Shown piece by piece: positions 34,659-45,772 of a stretch of 64,000 nucleotides of DNA. Under the pieces are notes generated by a model, which made no database searches, was not told where the DNA came from, and worked only from the letters and a program-made list of their open reading frames with translations. A program made the translations under genes and the position numbers. Numbering within the stretch: the first letter of the stretch is position 1; each line of letters opens with the position of its first letter. This stretch comes from Blumeriella jaapii. Lineage: Eukaryota; Ascomycota; Leotiomycetes; Helotiales; Drepanopezizaceae. The stretch is taken from positions 2,232,001 through 2,296,000 of the forward strand of contig VWND01000001.1 of the NCBI GenBank assembly GCA_009599575.1, read 5' to 3'.

Positions 34659-35998
34659 TTACTTGCGGTCCCTCGTCTTGTCGAACGAGGCCAGCATGCT
34701 CCTCTTCATCTCCTCGTTCGGCGTCTCGGCATCAGATAGAAATTTCTCTCCGCTGTTAGTCTCCCGCGTCTGCGTCTGGGTCTGGTTCTCCAAGGTTTTG
34801 GCGGCTATAGTCTTCGCCTGCGCGTCTCCAACCTTCCCATACACAGCCATGGCACTGGCAATCATGCTTCCAATGTCTCCCACGTTACCAGGCACCACCA
34901 CCGCGGTGCCCTCCTTGGCGAGCTTGGAGAAGGCATCCACGTACTTTTCAGCCACGCTCAAGCTCACCGCACCCTGCGCCGACTCCTTGCCCTGCGCGAT
35001 GCTCTTGGCAACAGCATCGATACCAGCAGCTGTGGCCTTCGCCTTCAGCAGGATGGCCTCGGCCTCTCCGCTCGCCATGTTGATCTGCTCGCTCTTCAGG
35101 GCCTCGGAAGCGAGGATGACGCTCTGCTTGCGTCCCTCGGCGATGTTGATCGCGCTCTGGCGCTGACCTTCCGAGTCCAGGATCTCGGCGCGCTTACTGC
35201 GCTCCGCCGTAACCTGGCGGTGCATGGCTGCTACGACACCCTCCGGCGCGTGGATGTCGCGGATCTCGTAGCGCAGGCACACGATGCCCCATTCCCTGGC
35301 GGCTTCATTGATGGCCGTGGTAATGTTGGTGTTGAGGGCGGCGCGCTCGCGCAAGACGTGGTCGAGGGTTAGCTGTCCGATCTCTGAGCGCATGGTCGTT
35401 TGGGCCAATTGGGAGATGGCGTATTCTGCATCTTCGACTCCATAGCTACGTTCCATCAGCTGAGGCTCCGGGCAACGACTTAACGCGGGGGCGAGGGGCT
35501 TCAAGCATACCTAGCTTTGTAGGCATCGAACACTCGTGTGTACAGCACCCCATCCAGGTCCAGTGTGACATTGTCTGCGGTGATAGCGCTCTGGCTGGGA
35601 ATCTCAATGGCCGCTTCCTTCAAGCTCTTCACGTATGCTATCCGATCCACGACTGGTAGCAAGAGGGCCAACCCAGGTGTCAGAATCCTATTGTACTTTC
35701 CCATCCGCTCTACGATCCACGCCGTCTGCTGTGGCACAAACTTGACCACGGTATTCGCTGGCAGACGCGGCTTTTGGAAGTAGGAGGGCGGAAGAAGGGA
35801 ATTCGTCGAACTCCCCATCATGCCGCCATTCGGTGCTCTCGGTCCCGGGGTGGCATGGAGCTGTCTCTGCTGGGCTCGAAGGATTGGGAAGACGGCAGAT
35901 CGTGCGGCGAGACTATCTGATCGAGTGGCGAGCGCGGGTGTGAATGCCCTATTGATCTGAAGGGCTTTTGAAGCCATTCTGGACTCCATTGCCATCAT
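34659..35998 (-). CDS. SLP2: Stomatin-like protein 2 homologue (mitochondrial SPFH protein)
   Basis: Exons 35998-35511 and 35445-34659 (65-bp intron) give 424 residues. The first 75 residues are Arg/Ser/Ala-rich, consistent with a mitochondrial presequence. The SPFH/band-7 domain begins at NTVVKFVPQQTAWIVERMGK and includes ITADNVTLDLDGVLYTRVFD, SYGVEDAEYAISQLAQTTMR and YEIRDIHAPEGVVAAMHRQV. Its coiled-coil continuation contains AERSKRAEILDSEGQRQSAI and GEAEAILLKAKATAAGI. SLP2 is an inner-membrane scaffold that binds cardiolipin and prohibitins. There are three possible Met at the start (MMAMES); I use the first. Confidence 0.93.
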
Positions 35999-36242
35999 TG
36001 TTGCGATTGGTGAAGGTGGGCTGTGGACGAAGTGGAGGATGTCGAGATTTCCCTGTCTGCCTTGTCAAGCCCGAGCTCGAGCTCGAGGCTACCCAGAATT
36101 TTAGGCGATGTCGCCGCCCTCGTTCAGCCTTCCTTCCGCATCACCACGACAAGCTTAAGACGGACCTTCGTGACAGCTCGAGAATAGAGAATTATTCCAC
36201 AGAGATTTGCACAAGAAATCATCTGGACGCAGACATTCAAAG
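35999..36242. promoter_or_regulatory. Bidirectional promoter SLP2 / WBP4-like
   Basis: 244 bp between divergent ATGs. A GAGCTCGAGCTCGAG palindrome-rich piece lies near 36070-36086. Confidence 0.45.
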
Positions 36243-36291
36243 ATGTCAGAATACTGGAAATCTACAGTGCGCGCCACCCCCCCCCCCCCCC

Positions 36292-36326
<35 letters not shown>

Positions 36327-37219
36327 AGCTCGTACTAATGATTTCTCAACAGCCAAAATACTGGTGCAAGCACTGCAAAACTTTCGTCCGCGAAACAAAA
36401 CTTGAAAAGGCGAACCATGAAGCTACACCGAAGCACCAGGGCAACCTGAAGCGCTTCCTGCGCGACCTGCACCGCAATCACGAGAAAGATGAGAAGGACA
36501 AGGAGCGGACCAAGATGGAGGTGGAACGCCTGAAGGGTCTGGTGTCAGGTGGTGGCTCAGCATCAGCATCAGCAGGGACGGTTGCGAGCTCTTCGAGCTC
36601 GAGCTTTGGACGAGGCCCGACCCCATCGATACCGAAGCCCCAGGCTACAGAGGCGCAACGGAAAAAGCAGATGGCGCAGTTGGTGGAGATGGGCGTCACT
36701 CTCCCAGACGAGTTCAGAGCGGAGATGGCAATGCCCGGCGAGTGGCAGGTCACAGCAGAACGAGTGATCGAACCCGTGGGCACGGAGAAGAGGCCGGAGG
36801 CTTTGGCCTTGGGCGTACGGAAGAGGGAGGTTGGGGAGGAGGAGGAGGAGTTGAATGAAACCAAGAGGAGGAAATGGGGGTCGGCATATCGACAACATCC
36901 TACGGAAGAGGAAGCGTTTGACCTGGATGCTTTGCTGGAAAATGCGACTCGAAAAGGCAAGGATCCCGCAGCCAAAGTCGAAGCTGTTGAGGAGGTCAAG
37001 CCGGATTCGACGTCGCTGGAGGTGCCGGAGATACAATCATCGAACCCGGACTGTCTAAACTCAGGAGAGCCGGCTGGAATCAAGAAAGAGCCCTTAGACG
37101 GCGATGTGAAAGTCGAGAACGCGATATTTACAGCTGAAGGCGTTAAAGAAGAGGAGGGTCAGAGTGGCCTCGGAGTCGTCTTCAAGAAGCGGAAAGCTAA
37201 GAACATCCGCCACAAATGA
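36243..37219 (+). CDS. U1-type zinc-finger splicing protein, WBP4/FBP21-like
   Basis: Exon 1 (36243-36266) encodes MSEYWKST and is joined over an 86-bp intron to exon 2 (36353-37219), giving 296 residues. The N-terminus PKYWCKHCKTFVRETKLEKANHEATPKH is a matrin/U1-C type zinc finger with Cys13, Cys16, His30 and His36. Next comes FLRDLHRNHEKDEKDKER, a basic helix, then low-complexity regions. The C-terminus carries KKRKAKNIRHK, a probable nuclear signal. WBP4 proteins associate with the pre-catalytic spliceosome. No WW domain is visible, as in other fungal members. The intron is odd: 26 consecutive C then (TC)12 before the TACTAAT branch site. Confidence 0.88.
36277..36326 (+). repeat. Poly-C (26) followed by (TC)12 inside an intron
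   Basis: A run of 26 C at 36277-36302 continues as about 12 TC dinucleotides, just before the TACTAAT branch sequence near 36332 and the acceptor at 36352. It forms an extreme polypyrimidine tract. Confidence 0.95.
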
Positions 37220-37907
37220 AGAGCGCTACAATCAACTTGTTGCAACATATGAGTTACACTTCATCGGGCCGAGCTGAGACGAAGCAGTTAGACGAACACT
37301 GATGAACATGTTCTACGGAGAGCAGCCACGCTAGAGTCCAAGTCTATTAACAAGCTGGGTACATTAAGCAAGACGTATAAGACTCCCGGCAATAGAGGAG
37401 AATGTTCCGAGGTTGACCTAACAGATCGAACCGGAATGGAATACGGACTGAGCACAACATAGCTGCTGTAAGTGCTCTCAAATTCAACAGACAAACTCAA
37501 TGTCTTCGGAAACAGACTTTCATTTACAAGTCCCCGATGAATCCAGGTGGTTTCTGCTCCGCCGTGTGGGCATCCCGGGAGGCTGCTGGCGACGTGGGTG
37601 GCTAGTCTCGTAGTAACCCCGCCTTTGTCATGCGAATTTTATCAATCTAGAAATTTCGACTTACAAATCAATCTAGAAATTGGGATTCCAAAGAATTCTA
37701 GGATTTTCGACTTACAAATAATGTGTAGAAAAGAAATCGCTGTGGAGTGAATGGTACAAGATGTATCTTGCCTGGTCAACCTTCTTCCGTATTTCCCGCC
37801 ATCATCAACACTGTTCAATTTGGACATCAGCCTACCGTGTAAGCCTTCCCAGCCAATTGAAACAAACAACACCTCTTAGAGCCTTCACCAGATCCACTGA
37901 GTTCAAC
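37220..37907. other. Intergenic; short direct repeat
   Basis: No gene supported. Near 37640-37720 the words AATCTAGAAATT and TTCGACTTACAAAT each occur twice. The frame from 37761 into the oxidoreductase is in-frame but probably leader. Confidence 0.5.
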
Positions 37908-39058
37908 ATGAAGAACGCTATTGTTGCCAAAGGCCCAAAGGTCACTATCAACGATGTTCCTATCCCACAACCGAAAGCGGGCCAGGTTCTCATAAAAGTC
38001 GTGTACTCGGGCTCCAATCCCAAGGACTGGAAGCGTCCAGAGTTCATGGACCCTCACAACTCAGGCGATGATATTGCTGGAATCGTCGAAGAAATTGGTG
38101 ACAATGTGTTCGAGTTCAAGAAAGGCGATCGCGTTGCAGCTTTCCACGAGATGGTGACGGACCATGGCAGTTTTGCTGAGTATGCGATTGCGGACGATTA
38201 TACCACCTTCCATCTGCCGAAGGAGACCTCATTCGAAGAGGTACGTGCTTCTTTGCAAACGCTCGGGATATCGCCATTGACAAGCATAGGGAGCTACGAT
38301 TCCCCTTGCTGCCATGACGGCAGCTGTTGGCCTCTACTTGCGCTTGGGACTCCCAGATCCATGGAAGCCGACAAAAACTCCAACGCCGCTCATCATTTAT
38401 GGGGCCTCCGGCGCTGTGGTAAGAACACAAGTCTGTCCGGGTTTGCACTGCTACTTCTAAACTTTGCCAGGGTGCTTATGCGATCAAGCTTGCTCGGTTG
38501 TCTAACATTCACCCCATCATTGCTGTCGCCGGCCGGGCCCAAGATTTCGTCGAGACACTCGTTGACAGAAAGAAGGGTGATGCCATCATCGACTACCGCA
38601 AGGGAGACGAGGCTGTCGTTTCAGGTATCAAGGAAGCGCTGAAGAATGCCGGTGTTCGCGAAGTCAAGTATGCCTTCGACACCGTGAGCGAGCACAATAG
38701 TTTCCAAAACATTAGCCAAGTGCTAGCAAAGCAAGGCAGCAAGATCACACTGATACTACCAGGTCAAGACTACAGCGCCATCCCGGACTACATCGAGCAA
38801 TCTACCACAATGGTCGGGTCTGTCCATATGGAGCCGTCTGAGGAGGAGGCAGAGCTTGGGATCAAGACTGGGGCCAAGGAGTTTGGCCATGCTTACTTCA
38901 GGCTGTTCGCGAGAGGGTTGCGGGAGGGTTGGTTCACTGCCCACCCATATGAGGTTGTACCAGGTGGACTGAACGGCCTTGAGAAGGCACTTTCGAACTT
39001 GAAGAATGGGGTCAACAGTGGTACCAAGTACATCTTCAAGATCGAGGATACAAAGTGA
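37908..39058 (+). CDS. Zinc-independent medium-chain dehydrogenase/reductase (quinone oxidoreductase or enoyl-reductase type)
   Basis: Exons 37908-38240, 38290-38418 and 38471-39058 give about 349 residues. The fold is GroES-like then Rossmann: MKNAIVAKGPKVTINDVPIP, SGSNPKDWKRPEFM, GDDIAGIVEEIGDNVFEFKK, GDRVAAFHEM, then after the splice AAMTAAVGLYLRLGLPDPW and the cofactor loop IIYGASGAVGAYAIKLARLS. The Ala/Gly-rich AxGxxG-type loop implies NADP(H). Structural and catalytic zinc ligands are missing, as in the toxD/enoyl-reductase group. Substrate cannot be inferred. An in-frame upstream ATG at 37761 would add 49 Arg-rich residues, a possible alternative mitochondrial form. Confidence 0.88.
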
Positions 39059-39439
39059 GGGCCGACGCCGACGCCTGGTGGCCTCGTGCATGCATTGTCT
39101 TTGCGGCGGCGCTGTTAAGAATCGATGTTCTCGCGGGCGAACTTCTTGTGGCCCTGCTGCAAATTTTCCAATCGATCGTGAATGAACAAGCACGTTAGTA
39201 ATGGCTGTGTATCAGTAATGGCTGTGTATGTTGTGATGTTGTGATGCTGTGATGTTGTGATGATGTGACATCAATACTACCATCCCCAGCTTCTGCACGC
39301 GCGCCAAGCAAAGTCGAAAAGTGAACGTGCCCGGGAGAGAAAATTGCAACCGCGTCGACGCGGCTTCTCTGCTCTCCTACCAGCCGCCGTCAACTCGAAC
39401 GATGCAAGATCAAGATCAACCTCTCTCTCAACGACAACG
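39059..39439. other. HIR1 upstream region
   Basis: Contains tandem GTAATGGCTGTGTAT (two copies) and repeated GTGATGTT/GTGATGCT units at 39197-39269. No gene seen. Confidence 0.55.
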
Positions 39440-42400
39440 ATGAAGATCATAAAGCCCTCCTGGTTGTTGCATGGAGGTAAGCTGATGCAAAGCTTCCTGC
39501 CCCCTCTCCCCCTCCCCCCCCCGGAGTGAGATGGGAGCGCAGCGCATCTCGAACGTCCGACTAATTTGCTACCCCGACGTCTAGGAGAGCACAAGGATTT
39601 CGAGGTTTACAGCTGCCATGTTTCGCCGGACGGAAGCAGGCTAGCTACAGCTGCTGGAGGTAAGACTCGCGATGGGCCCCAAGACAAGGACCTGATGCTG
39701 ACTCGGTGACGTTAGACTGCCATGTTCGCATCTGGTCGATCGAAGCTGTCCACCGCGCCGGAGACCCCGATTACGACGGACCGAAGCAGCTATGCCATAT
39801 GAATCATCATTCGGGCACTATCCACACGGTTAGGTTCTCTCCGAATGGGCGCTGGCTCTCGTCTGGCGCCGATGACAAGATTATATGCATCTATGCCCTC
39901 GACCCTAACCCGCCAGCTGTGGCGTTTGGTAGGTCATCTCTGCACATCAAAAACCATTTGCGCCATTGCTGATTTCTGCGTCAGGAAGCAACGAGCCTGC
40001 GCCAGTAGAGAATTGGAAGATTCAGAAGCGCCTCATCGGTCACGACAATGACGTTCAAGATCTAGGGTGGGCGTACGACTCGTCAATTCTGGTATCGGTT
40101 GGCTTGGACTCGAAAATCGTCATCTGGTCGGGGCATACTTTCGAGAAGCTGAAGACGTTGTCGGTTCACCAGAGTCACGTCAAGGGCATAACCTTCGATC
40201 CTGCGAACAAGTACTTTGCTACGGCCAGCGATGACCGGACTATCAAGCTCTTCCGATTCACACCACCTCTGCCTAGCGCTACCTCCTACGATTCGATAAA
40301 TAATTTCGTTCTCGAGCATACAATCGTGAGCCCGTTTACCTCCTCACCCCTCAGCACATATTTCCGAAGGTGTTCCTGGTCGCCTGATGGAAATCATATT
40401 GCTGCGGCAAACGCGGTCAATGGACCTGTGAGCTCGGTCGCTATCATCAATCGAGGTGGCTGGGACAGTGACATTAACCTGATTGGCCACGAGGGGCCCA
40501 CGGAAGTCTGTACCTTCTCCCCGCGGTTGTTCAGCAAGAACGAAATCAGCGCCGAGACCACCGACAACAGCGGTTACAGCACCCAGGCTCTGGTCACGGT
40601 GATTGCCTGTGCCGGACAAGACAAGACCTTGAGTATTTGGAACACCAGTTCTTCGAGGCCAGTTGTCGTGCTTCAGGATATAGCTGGCAAGTCCATCTCA
40701 GACCTCGCCTGGACCCCAGACGGAAACACCATCTTCGCCAGCAGCTTGGACGGAAGTATCGTTGCACTGGAGTTCGAGAGGGGCGAGCTTGGATTCATTG
40801 CACCGTGGTCTGAGAACGACAAGGCGCTGCAAAAGTTTGGTGCGGGCCGGAGAGGCGTTGGTGTCGTTGAGGATGTGGCTGGCCTGCGCCTTGAAGAGAG
40901 GAGCAAAGTGGGCGAGCGCCAAAGAACCGAGGGGAGAATGGGTGCTTTGATGGGCGACTCAAGCTCGAATCCCGTTCCAATGTCGAATGGGAATGGCGCG
41001 TCACCAACGGTCGGCGTCAACCCCACGCCCCCAGTTGTGAACGCCCCCCGTCACGAATGTTCGTCCTGCTCAAGAGTCCCCGGCAAATCCAGCACCGACG
41101 CCACCGGTTGATCCCAATGCTGCAAAGATAGAGGCTATGAAGTCACGGGTAACAATCACCAAAGATGGCAAAAAGCGAGTAGCTCCACTTCTGATCTCTT
41201 CTTCAGGAACAGGTCTCTCATCCCTCCCTCAGTCTCAATTAATGGCTGCGAACTCGAACGGCGCCCAGAACGATGCACCGCAGTCGATTCTGGATCTATC
41301 GAAGCCGTACGACGGCCTTCCACGAGGCGGGCTTGCAGCGATGCTTCTAGGGAATAAAAGAAAGGCTGTAGCTATTGATGGGGAGGAGCAAGAAGAACAA
41401 GTAAATAAAAGACCAACACTAGGATCTGGTCCAACCTCAATCATGGTGAACGGAGTCAACGGTGTAGAACCAGCAACTGCAGCTCCACCCAATACCGGTC
41501 TCGTACCAACGCCAGAGTTTCTTCGACCGGCTGTTATCAACCCTGCGATGTCCATCAGCCAGGTTCGCCTATCAGTGCCCAAAGTCAGGACTCACATTTT
41601 GAGGTCCTTGGATCGCGGCACACTTCCTCCGTCCAAATCATCTGCTACCAATGGCACAAATGGAACAAACGGGATTGAGGAGTCAGCAACAGCCGCGGAA
41701 GACATCATTTTGGAGGCATTGAACCCTGTGACTGTGGTAGGCCAAGTAAGAGACCCTTCTAAAATCAGCGCATCCAAGAGAGGGGCCATGATGTGGCATG
41801 ACTATCTCCCGAGAGCGATCATCCTCGTTACCGGTAACAAGAATTTCTGGGCAGCAGCATGCGAAGACGGGAGTATCTACTGCTGGAGTCCAGCGGGACG
41901 GAGAACGCTTAACGCATTAGTACTGGAAGCACAACCAGTGATCTTCGAATGCCGAGGTTGGTGGTTACTCTGCATCACAGCGGTGGGAATGTGCTACGTT
42001 TGGAACCTCAAGACACTCTCCTCGCCTCATCCACCAATATCCCTCGCGCCCATTCTCGAAATTGCAATGCACTCCTTGGGGGTTCATACAACAAGTGCCC
42101 CCGGTGTGACCTCTGCGCATCTCAACTCAACCGGCCACATAATTGTTACTCTCAGCAACGGTGACGGCTACCTTTACTCCCCTACGATGTATGTCTGGCA
42201 AAGACTTTCAGAAGCATGGTGGGCTGTCGGCAGTCAATACTGGAATTCCAACGACTCGTCTATCAGCAGCTTGCAATCTACCGGAGTTGGACCAGACAAG
42301 AAGCGGGATGGCGAAGTCGATGCATCCAACGTCTCTGCTGGCATCATCCCTCATCTCGAGCGCCACACGACGAACGAGGTGCTTCTCAAGGGACGAGCCT

Positions 42401-42847
42401 ACACTCTGCAAAGACTTGTCAAGACTCTGTTGTCAAAGGAAGGCTTTGAAGGCTTCGAATCGGGAGTCAGCATCGCCCATCTTGAGAATCGGGTCGCGGC
42501 TGCGATGCAACTAAACGCCAAGGATGAGTTCCGCATCTACCTGTTCATGTACGCCAAGCGACTCGGCGCCGAGGGTCTCAAGGCCAAGGTCGAAGAGCTT
42601 CTCAGAAGTATCATGGGTGGTATCTTGCAAGAAAGCGACGATGCCCATGCGGAGGCTGAGAAGCTATGCGGCTGGGACAGAAAGGAGCTCTTGAAGGAGG
42701 TTGTGTTGATACTGGGTAAATTCTCTACCGATGCAAAAGTGGCTGAATTGCGCTAACATGTGTGCAGGTAAATTCCGCGACTTGCAGCGGTCGACTGTGC
42801 AATATGCAAGGGTTCTTGGGATGGATGACTATGAATACGGGGCTTAG
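39440..42847 (+). CDS. HIR1: Histone chaperone subunit HIR1 (HIRA homologue), one frame break
   Basis: Exons 39440-39476, 39585-39659, 39716-39928, 39985-42715 and 42768-42847. The start MKIIKPSWLLHGGEHKDFEV and seven WD40 repeats (HVRIWS, SGTIHTVRFSPNGRWLSSG, KIVIWSGHTFEKLKTL, RTIKLFRF, DKTLSIWNTSSSRPVVVLQD) are typical. The HIRA B-motif-like region and the C-terminal Hir domain follow (MWHDYLPRAIILVTGNKNFW, GSIYCWSPAGRRTLNALVLE). HIR deposits H3/H4 independently of replication and represses histone genes. The exons sum to one base more than a multiple of three. The break sits in a six-C run at about 41043-41048; with five C, the linker continues to PNAAKIEAMKSRVTITKDGK. Expected length is then 1044 residues. 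Confidence 0.92.
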
Positions 42848-43211
42848 ATGGGGTTGAAGACCTGGTCTTTGGATTGAAAATTGGCGATGGCGTTCAGGCT
42901 AGCATCGGAGCAGTCGATGCTGTGGCAAGCGGCGTTTAAAGGATCCAGATATCCGTGTACATCCATATGGTCTTGTAATACACGTTTCTCGCGATGCTCA
43001 ACATGCTGAACTGCTTAGCAGATTTTAATGCTTACCCAAACTCCCTCTTTGGCACGACCGGTTCGAGGTGAATTTGCTCTTTCTGATGCAGCAATGCTTC
43101 CACTCGCACCTTCTCAACGAGAAGTCCAAGAAGTCAGGCTTCATTCGAAGGTTCCAACTCTCACAGCTGCGTACGTATTCACTTGTCTATGTAGTCATGG
43201 AAACTCCAAAA
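42848..43211. other. Intergenic spacer
   Basis: Between HIR1 and the GT15 gene. An open frame from 43068 joins the GT15 start in frame, but it begins with GTG and looks like leader. Confidence 0.5.
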
Positions 43212-44892
43212 ATGCATGACCGTGGATTTCGATCGTTCAGCAATCGCTCGTTGCCATACACGCCTATCCGCTCTGTGTCCACAAACAGCAAGTGGTCCTT
43301 CCGGTCCCTTTCATCATCGAACAATTCTACCAGCACAGATTCATCAGCATTCTGGAAGGCTCCTCCCAAGACATGGCGACCCTCCATCCCAGGGCTTTGG
43401 CGTTTCTCTATTCCTGGCTCTGCATTGGTCCGCCAGTAGTAAGTAGACGGTAGACCTCGAAGTTTGCGATGGCGCTGACCTGCACAGCGTGTCCGCTCGT
43501 CGACTTCTGTCCATTCTCGTGTGCATGACGCTGGCTTTCGTGCTGCTCGCTTCTTTACCCGAGAAGCACTCGAGTGTACCTGATGCGCCTACCCTGACAA
43601 AGTACAAGCCCGTACGGCCAGTGCTGCGGCCGACGAACGAGCATCGGCCGGATCCAGTACGTTGGCTGGAAGAGAATTCGGACAACAAGTATGCTGTGAC
43701 CAAGAAGACGCTCCCAAACTTTCCGGCATTCGGAACGAGTCGGCGTCCGCGAGCGGCTCTGATCAGTCTTGTGCGCAATTCGGAATTGGAGGGTATGATT
43801 CAGAGCATGCAGCAGTTGGAGTACAGATGGAACAGGAAATACCAGGTTCGTATTCCGAGGGGAAGCGCTGCGCTTCTCGCTAATCTTTGGCAGTACCCAT
43901 GGATCTTCTTCAACGATGAGCCATTCACGGAAGAGTTCAAGGCAGCTACGCGGAATTTGACTATGGCGAAATGCTACTATCAAGTGGTCCCGAAAGAGCA
44001 TTGGTCGCTGCCGGACTGGATCGATGAGAGCCGGTTCATGAACAGTCTCGAGTACTTGGGAACAATTGGGGTTGGCAAAGGCTGGATGGTGAGCTATCAT
44101 CACATGTGTCGGTGGAACAGTGGGTTCTTCTACAAGCACCCATTTCTGAGAAACTACGACTGGTATTGGAGAGTTGAGCCAGATGTGAGTTTCTGGTGGC
44201 CTCCCACTCAGGTCAGACTAATACCCCTAGGTCCGTTACTTCTGCGACATTGATTACGACGTCTTCCGCTTCATGCATGATAACAAGCTCAAATACGGCT
44301 TCAACATGAACATTCTCGACGATGCTCGTTCGTTTCCTTCTCTCTGGGCACGTACGAAGGCCTTTGCCGCAGCGCACGCCAATCTCATCCACCCCGAAGC
44401 AGATCTCGGCTGGCTTCTCGATCTTGAAAATGGCGGCGAATATAATAACTGCCAATTTTTCCAATTTTGAGATCGGGTCTCTCAACTTCTGGCGTGGTGA
44501 GGCCAACGAAGCATACTTCAACTGGCTCGACAGAGCTGGTGGGTTCTACTACGAGCGCTTCGGTGATGCTCCTGTTCACACCCTCAGCGTCGCAATGTTC
44601 CTTCCCCAAGAGCGAAGTGTGGTTCTTTAGAGACATCGGGTATCAGCATGACATCAACCAGCACTGTCCACCGCATCGGGAGGGCAAGTGCAGCTGTGAG
44701 CCGACGAGGATGGACGCAAATTTCTACAAGCTGGTTCCGCTTGAGAGCCCGCAGAAGAAACCGGCGGATACGTGTATCCGGCAGTTTCTGGGGGGCGAGT
44801 ATCTGAAGAAGGTCGAGGGATGGACAATGGATGGCGAGAAGGCTTTTGGGGGGGACGGGTACCACGGATATCAGGTTTTGGGAGACGAGTAG
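43212..44892 (+). CDS. Alpha-1,2-mannosyltransferase of the KRE2/MNT1/KTR family (GT15), frame interrupted twice
   Basis: Exons 43212-43438, 43488-43845, 43894-44184 and 44231-44892, about 512 residues. A type II membrane anchor (LLSILVCMTLAFVLLASL) sits near residues 80-98 after a Ser-rich cytosolic tail; the lumenal domain shows ALISLVRNSELEGMIQSMQQ, YPWIFFNDEPFTEEFK, CRWNSGFFYKHPFLRNYDWY, WRVEPDVRYFCDIDYD, SNFEIGSLNFWRGEANEAYF and FGDAPVHTLSVAMFLP. Kre2-type enzymes add mannose to N- and O-glycans in the Golgi. Exon 4 is in three frames: a break at the T run near 44455-44459, just before SNFEI, and another at the C run near 44605. The 48-bp intron 43846-43893 keeps frame if retained. Confidence 0.9.
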
Positions 44893-45217
44893 GCAGTGTA
44901 GCTAGCATACAGAGGGGGGAATGTGAGATATCATATTGAAATCAGGAACAAGCAAGTGCAATATCTGCTGTGACTGTTGGCTGGATGATGACTACATGGA
45001 GAGAGACAATTCTCTCTGTCCATGTCTTTCTATTGTTTTGCATGTCAACAACCAACAAGCGAGCCGAGCCGAGCCGAGCCGAGCTCAGATCTTGGCCCCG
45101 AGCTAGTCCGAGCTTCTTTCAACCTCAGCTCTCTCTCTCAGCTTATCTATCAATCCTCCCTCCTCGCATCACAACTCCAAACCCATCAACGTCCGTCCGT
45201 CGGTCGCCGATCTCCAA
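44893..45217. other. Intergenic; GAGCC pentamers
   Basis: Between GT15 and the DUF1772 gene. About five tandem GAGCC units at 45061-45085. No gene seen. Confidence 0.6.
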
Positions 45218-45772
45218 ATGTCAAGCACCACCCCCCTTCCCATCCGGCTCGCCCAGGTTCTCGGCATAACCTCCTCCCTCTTCCTCGCCGGCATGACGAC
45301 GTCCCTCTCCGTCAGCACGGTGCCGCGTCTCCTCGAGTCCCCGGCCTCTCTCCTCCTGCGACAGTGGGGCCACCTGTACGACGGCGGCAAGAAGACGGGG
45401 CCGCCGGTGTCGCTCGTCGCCGGCCTCGCCTACTTCTTCCTCGCGTACCGGGCGCACGTCTCGCCCTGGCGGCACGGCGGCGCCAACCCGGCCCTGTTCG
45501 CGGCCGCGGCCGCGCTGAGCCTCGGCATCGTGCCCTACACGCTTGCGGTGCTGGCCCGCACGAACCGGGCCTTGCTGGCCAAGGTGGCCGCGCTGCGGCG
45601 GTGGGATGTCGCGGGCCAGGAGGGGGAGGGCGAGGGCGAGGGGCGGGGGCTGAGGTCGCAGGAGGATGAGAGTGCGCATCAGCTTGTGGATCGCTGGGCG
45701 CTGCTTAATCTGGGGAGGGCGGGGATGCTGCTTGCGAGTGGGCTGCTCGGGGTTTGGGGCGTTGTGGGTTAG
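45218..45772 (+). CDS. DUF1772 (anthrone-oxygenase-like) integral membrane protein
   Basis: A single exon of 184 residues with four hydrophobic segments: residues about 9-30, 60-78, 88-110 and 160-183. The N-terminus LAQVLGITSSLFLAGMTTSL and RQWGHLYDGGKK resemble DUF1772 proteins, a family that includes small enzymes such as HypC that oxidise anthrones in polyketide pathways, as well as many members of unknown role. There is no polyketide synthase nearby, so no pathway is implied. A Glu/Gly tract (GEGEGEGRG) lies in the loop before the last segment. High GC and strong codon bias support a real gene. Confidence 0.8.
   Translation: MSSTTPLPIRLAQVLGITSSLFLAGMTTSLSVSTVPRLLESPASLLLRQWGHLYDGGKKTGPPVSLVAGLAYFFLAYRAHVSPWRHGGANPALFAAAAALSLGIVPYTLAVLARTNRALLAKVAALRRWDVAGQEGEGEGEGRGLRSQEDESAHQLVDRWALLNLGRAGMLLASGLLGVWGVVG

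Noticed and set aside
36478..37083. Minus-strand frame of 201 residues
   Set aside because: Antisense of the WBP4-like exon; no domain.
45221..45679. Minus-strand and alternative plus-strand frames over DUF1772
   Set aside because: Arg/Gly-rich shadows of a GC-rich coding exon; the frame kept has regular membrane helices.
45218..45772. Polyketide cluster based on the DUF1772 anthrone-oxygenase-like gene
   Set aside because: No polyketide synthase, transferase or regulator nearby; neighbours are housekeeping genes.
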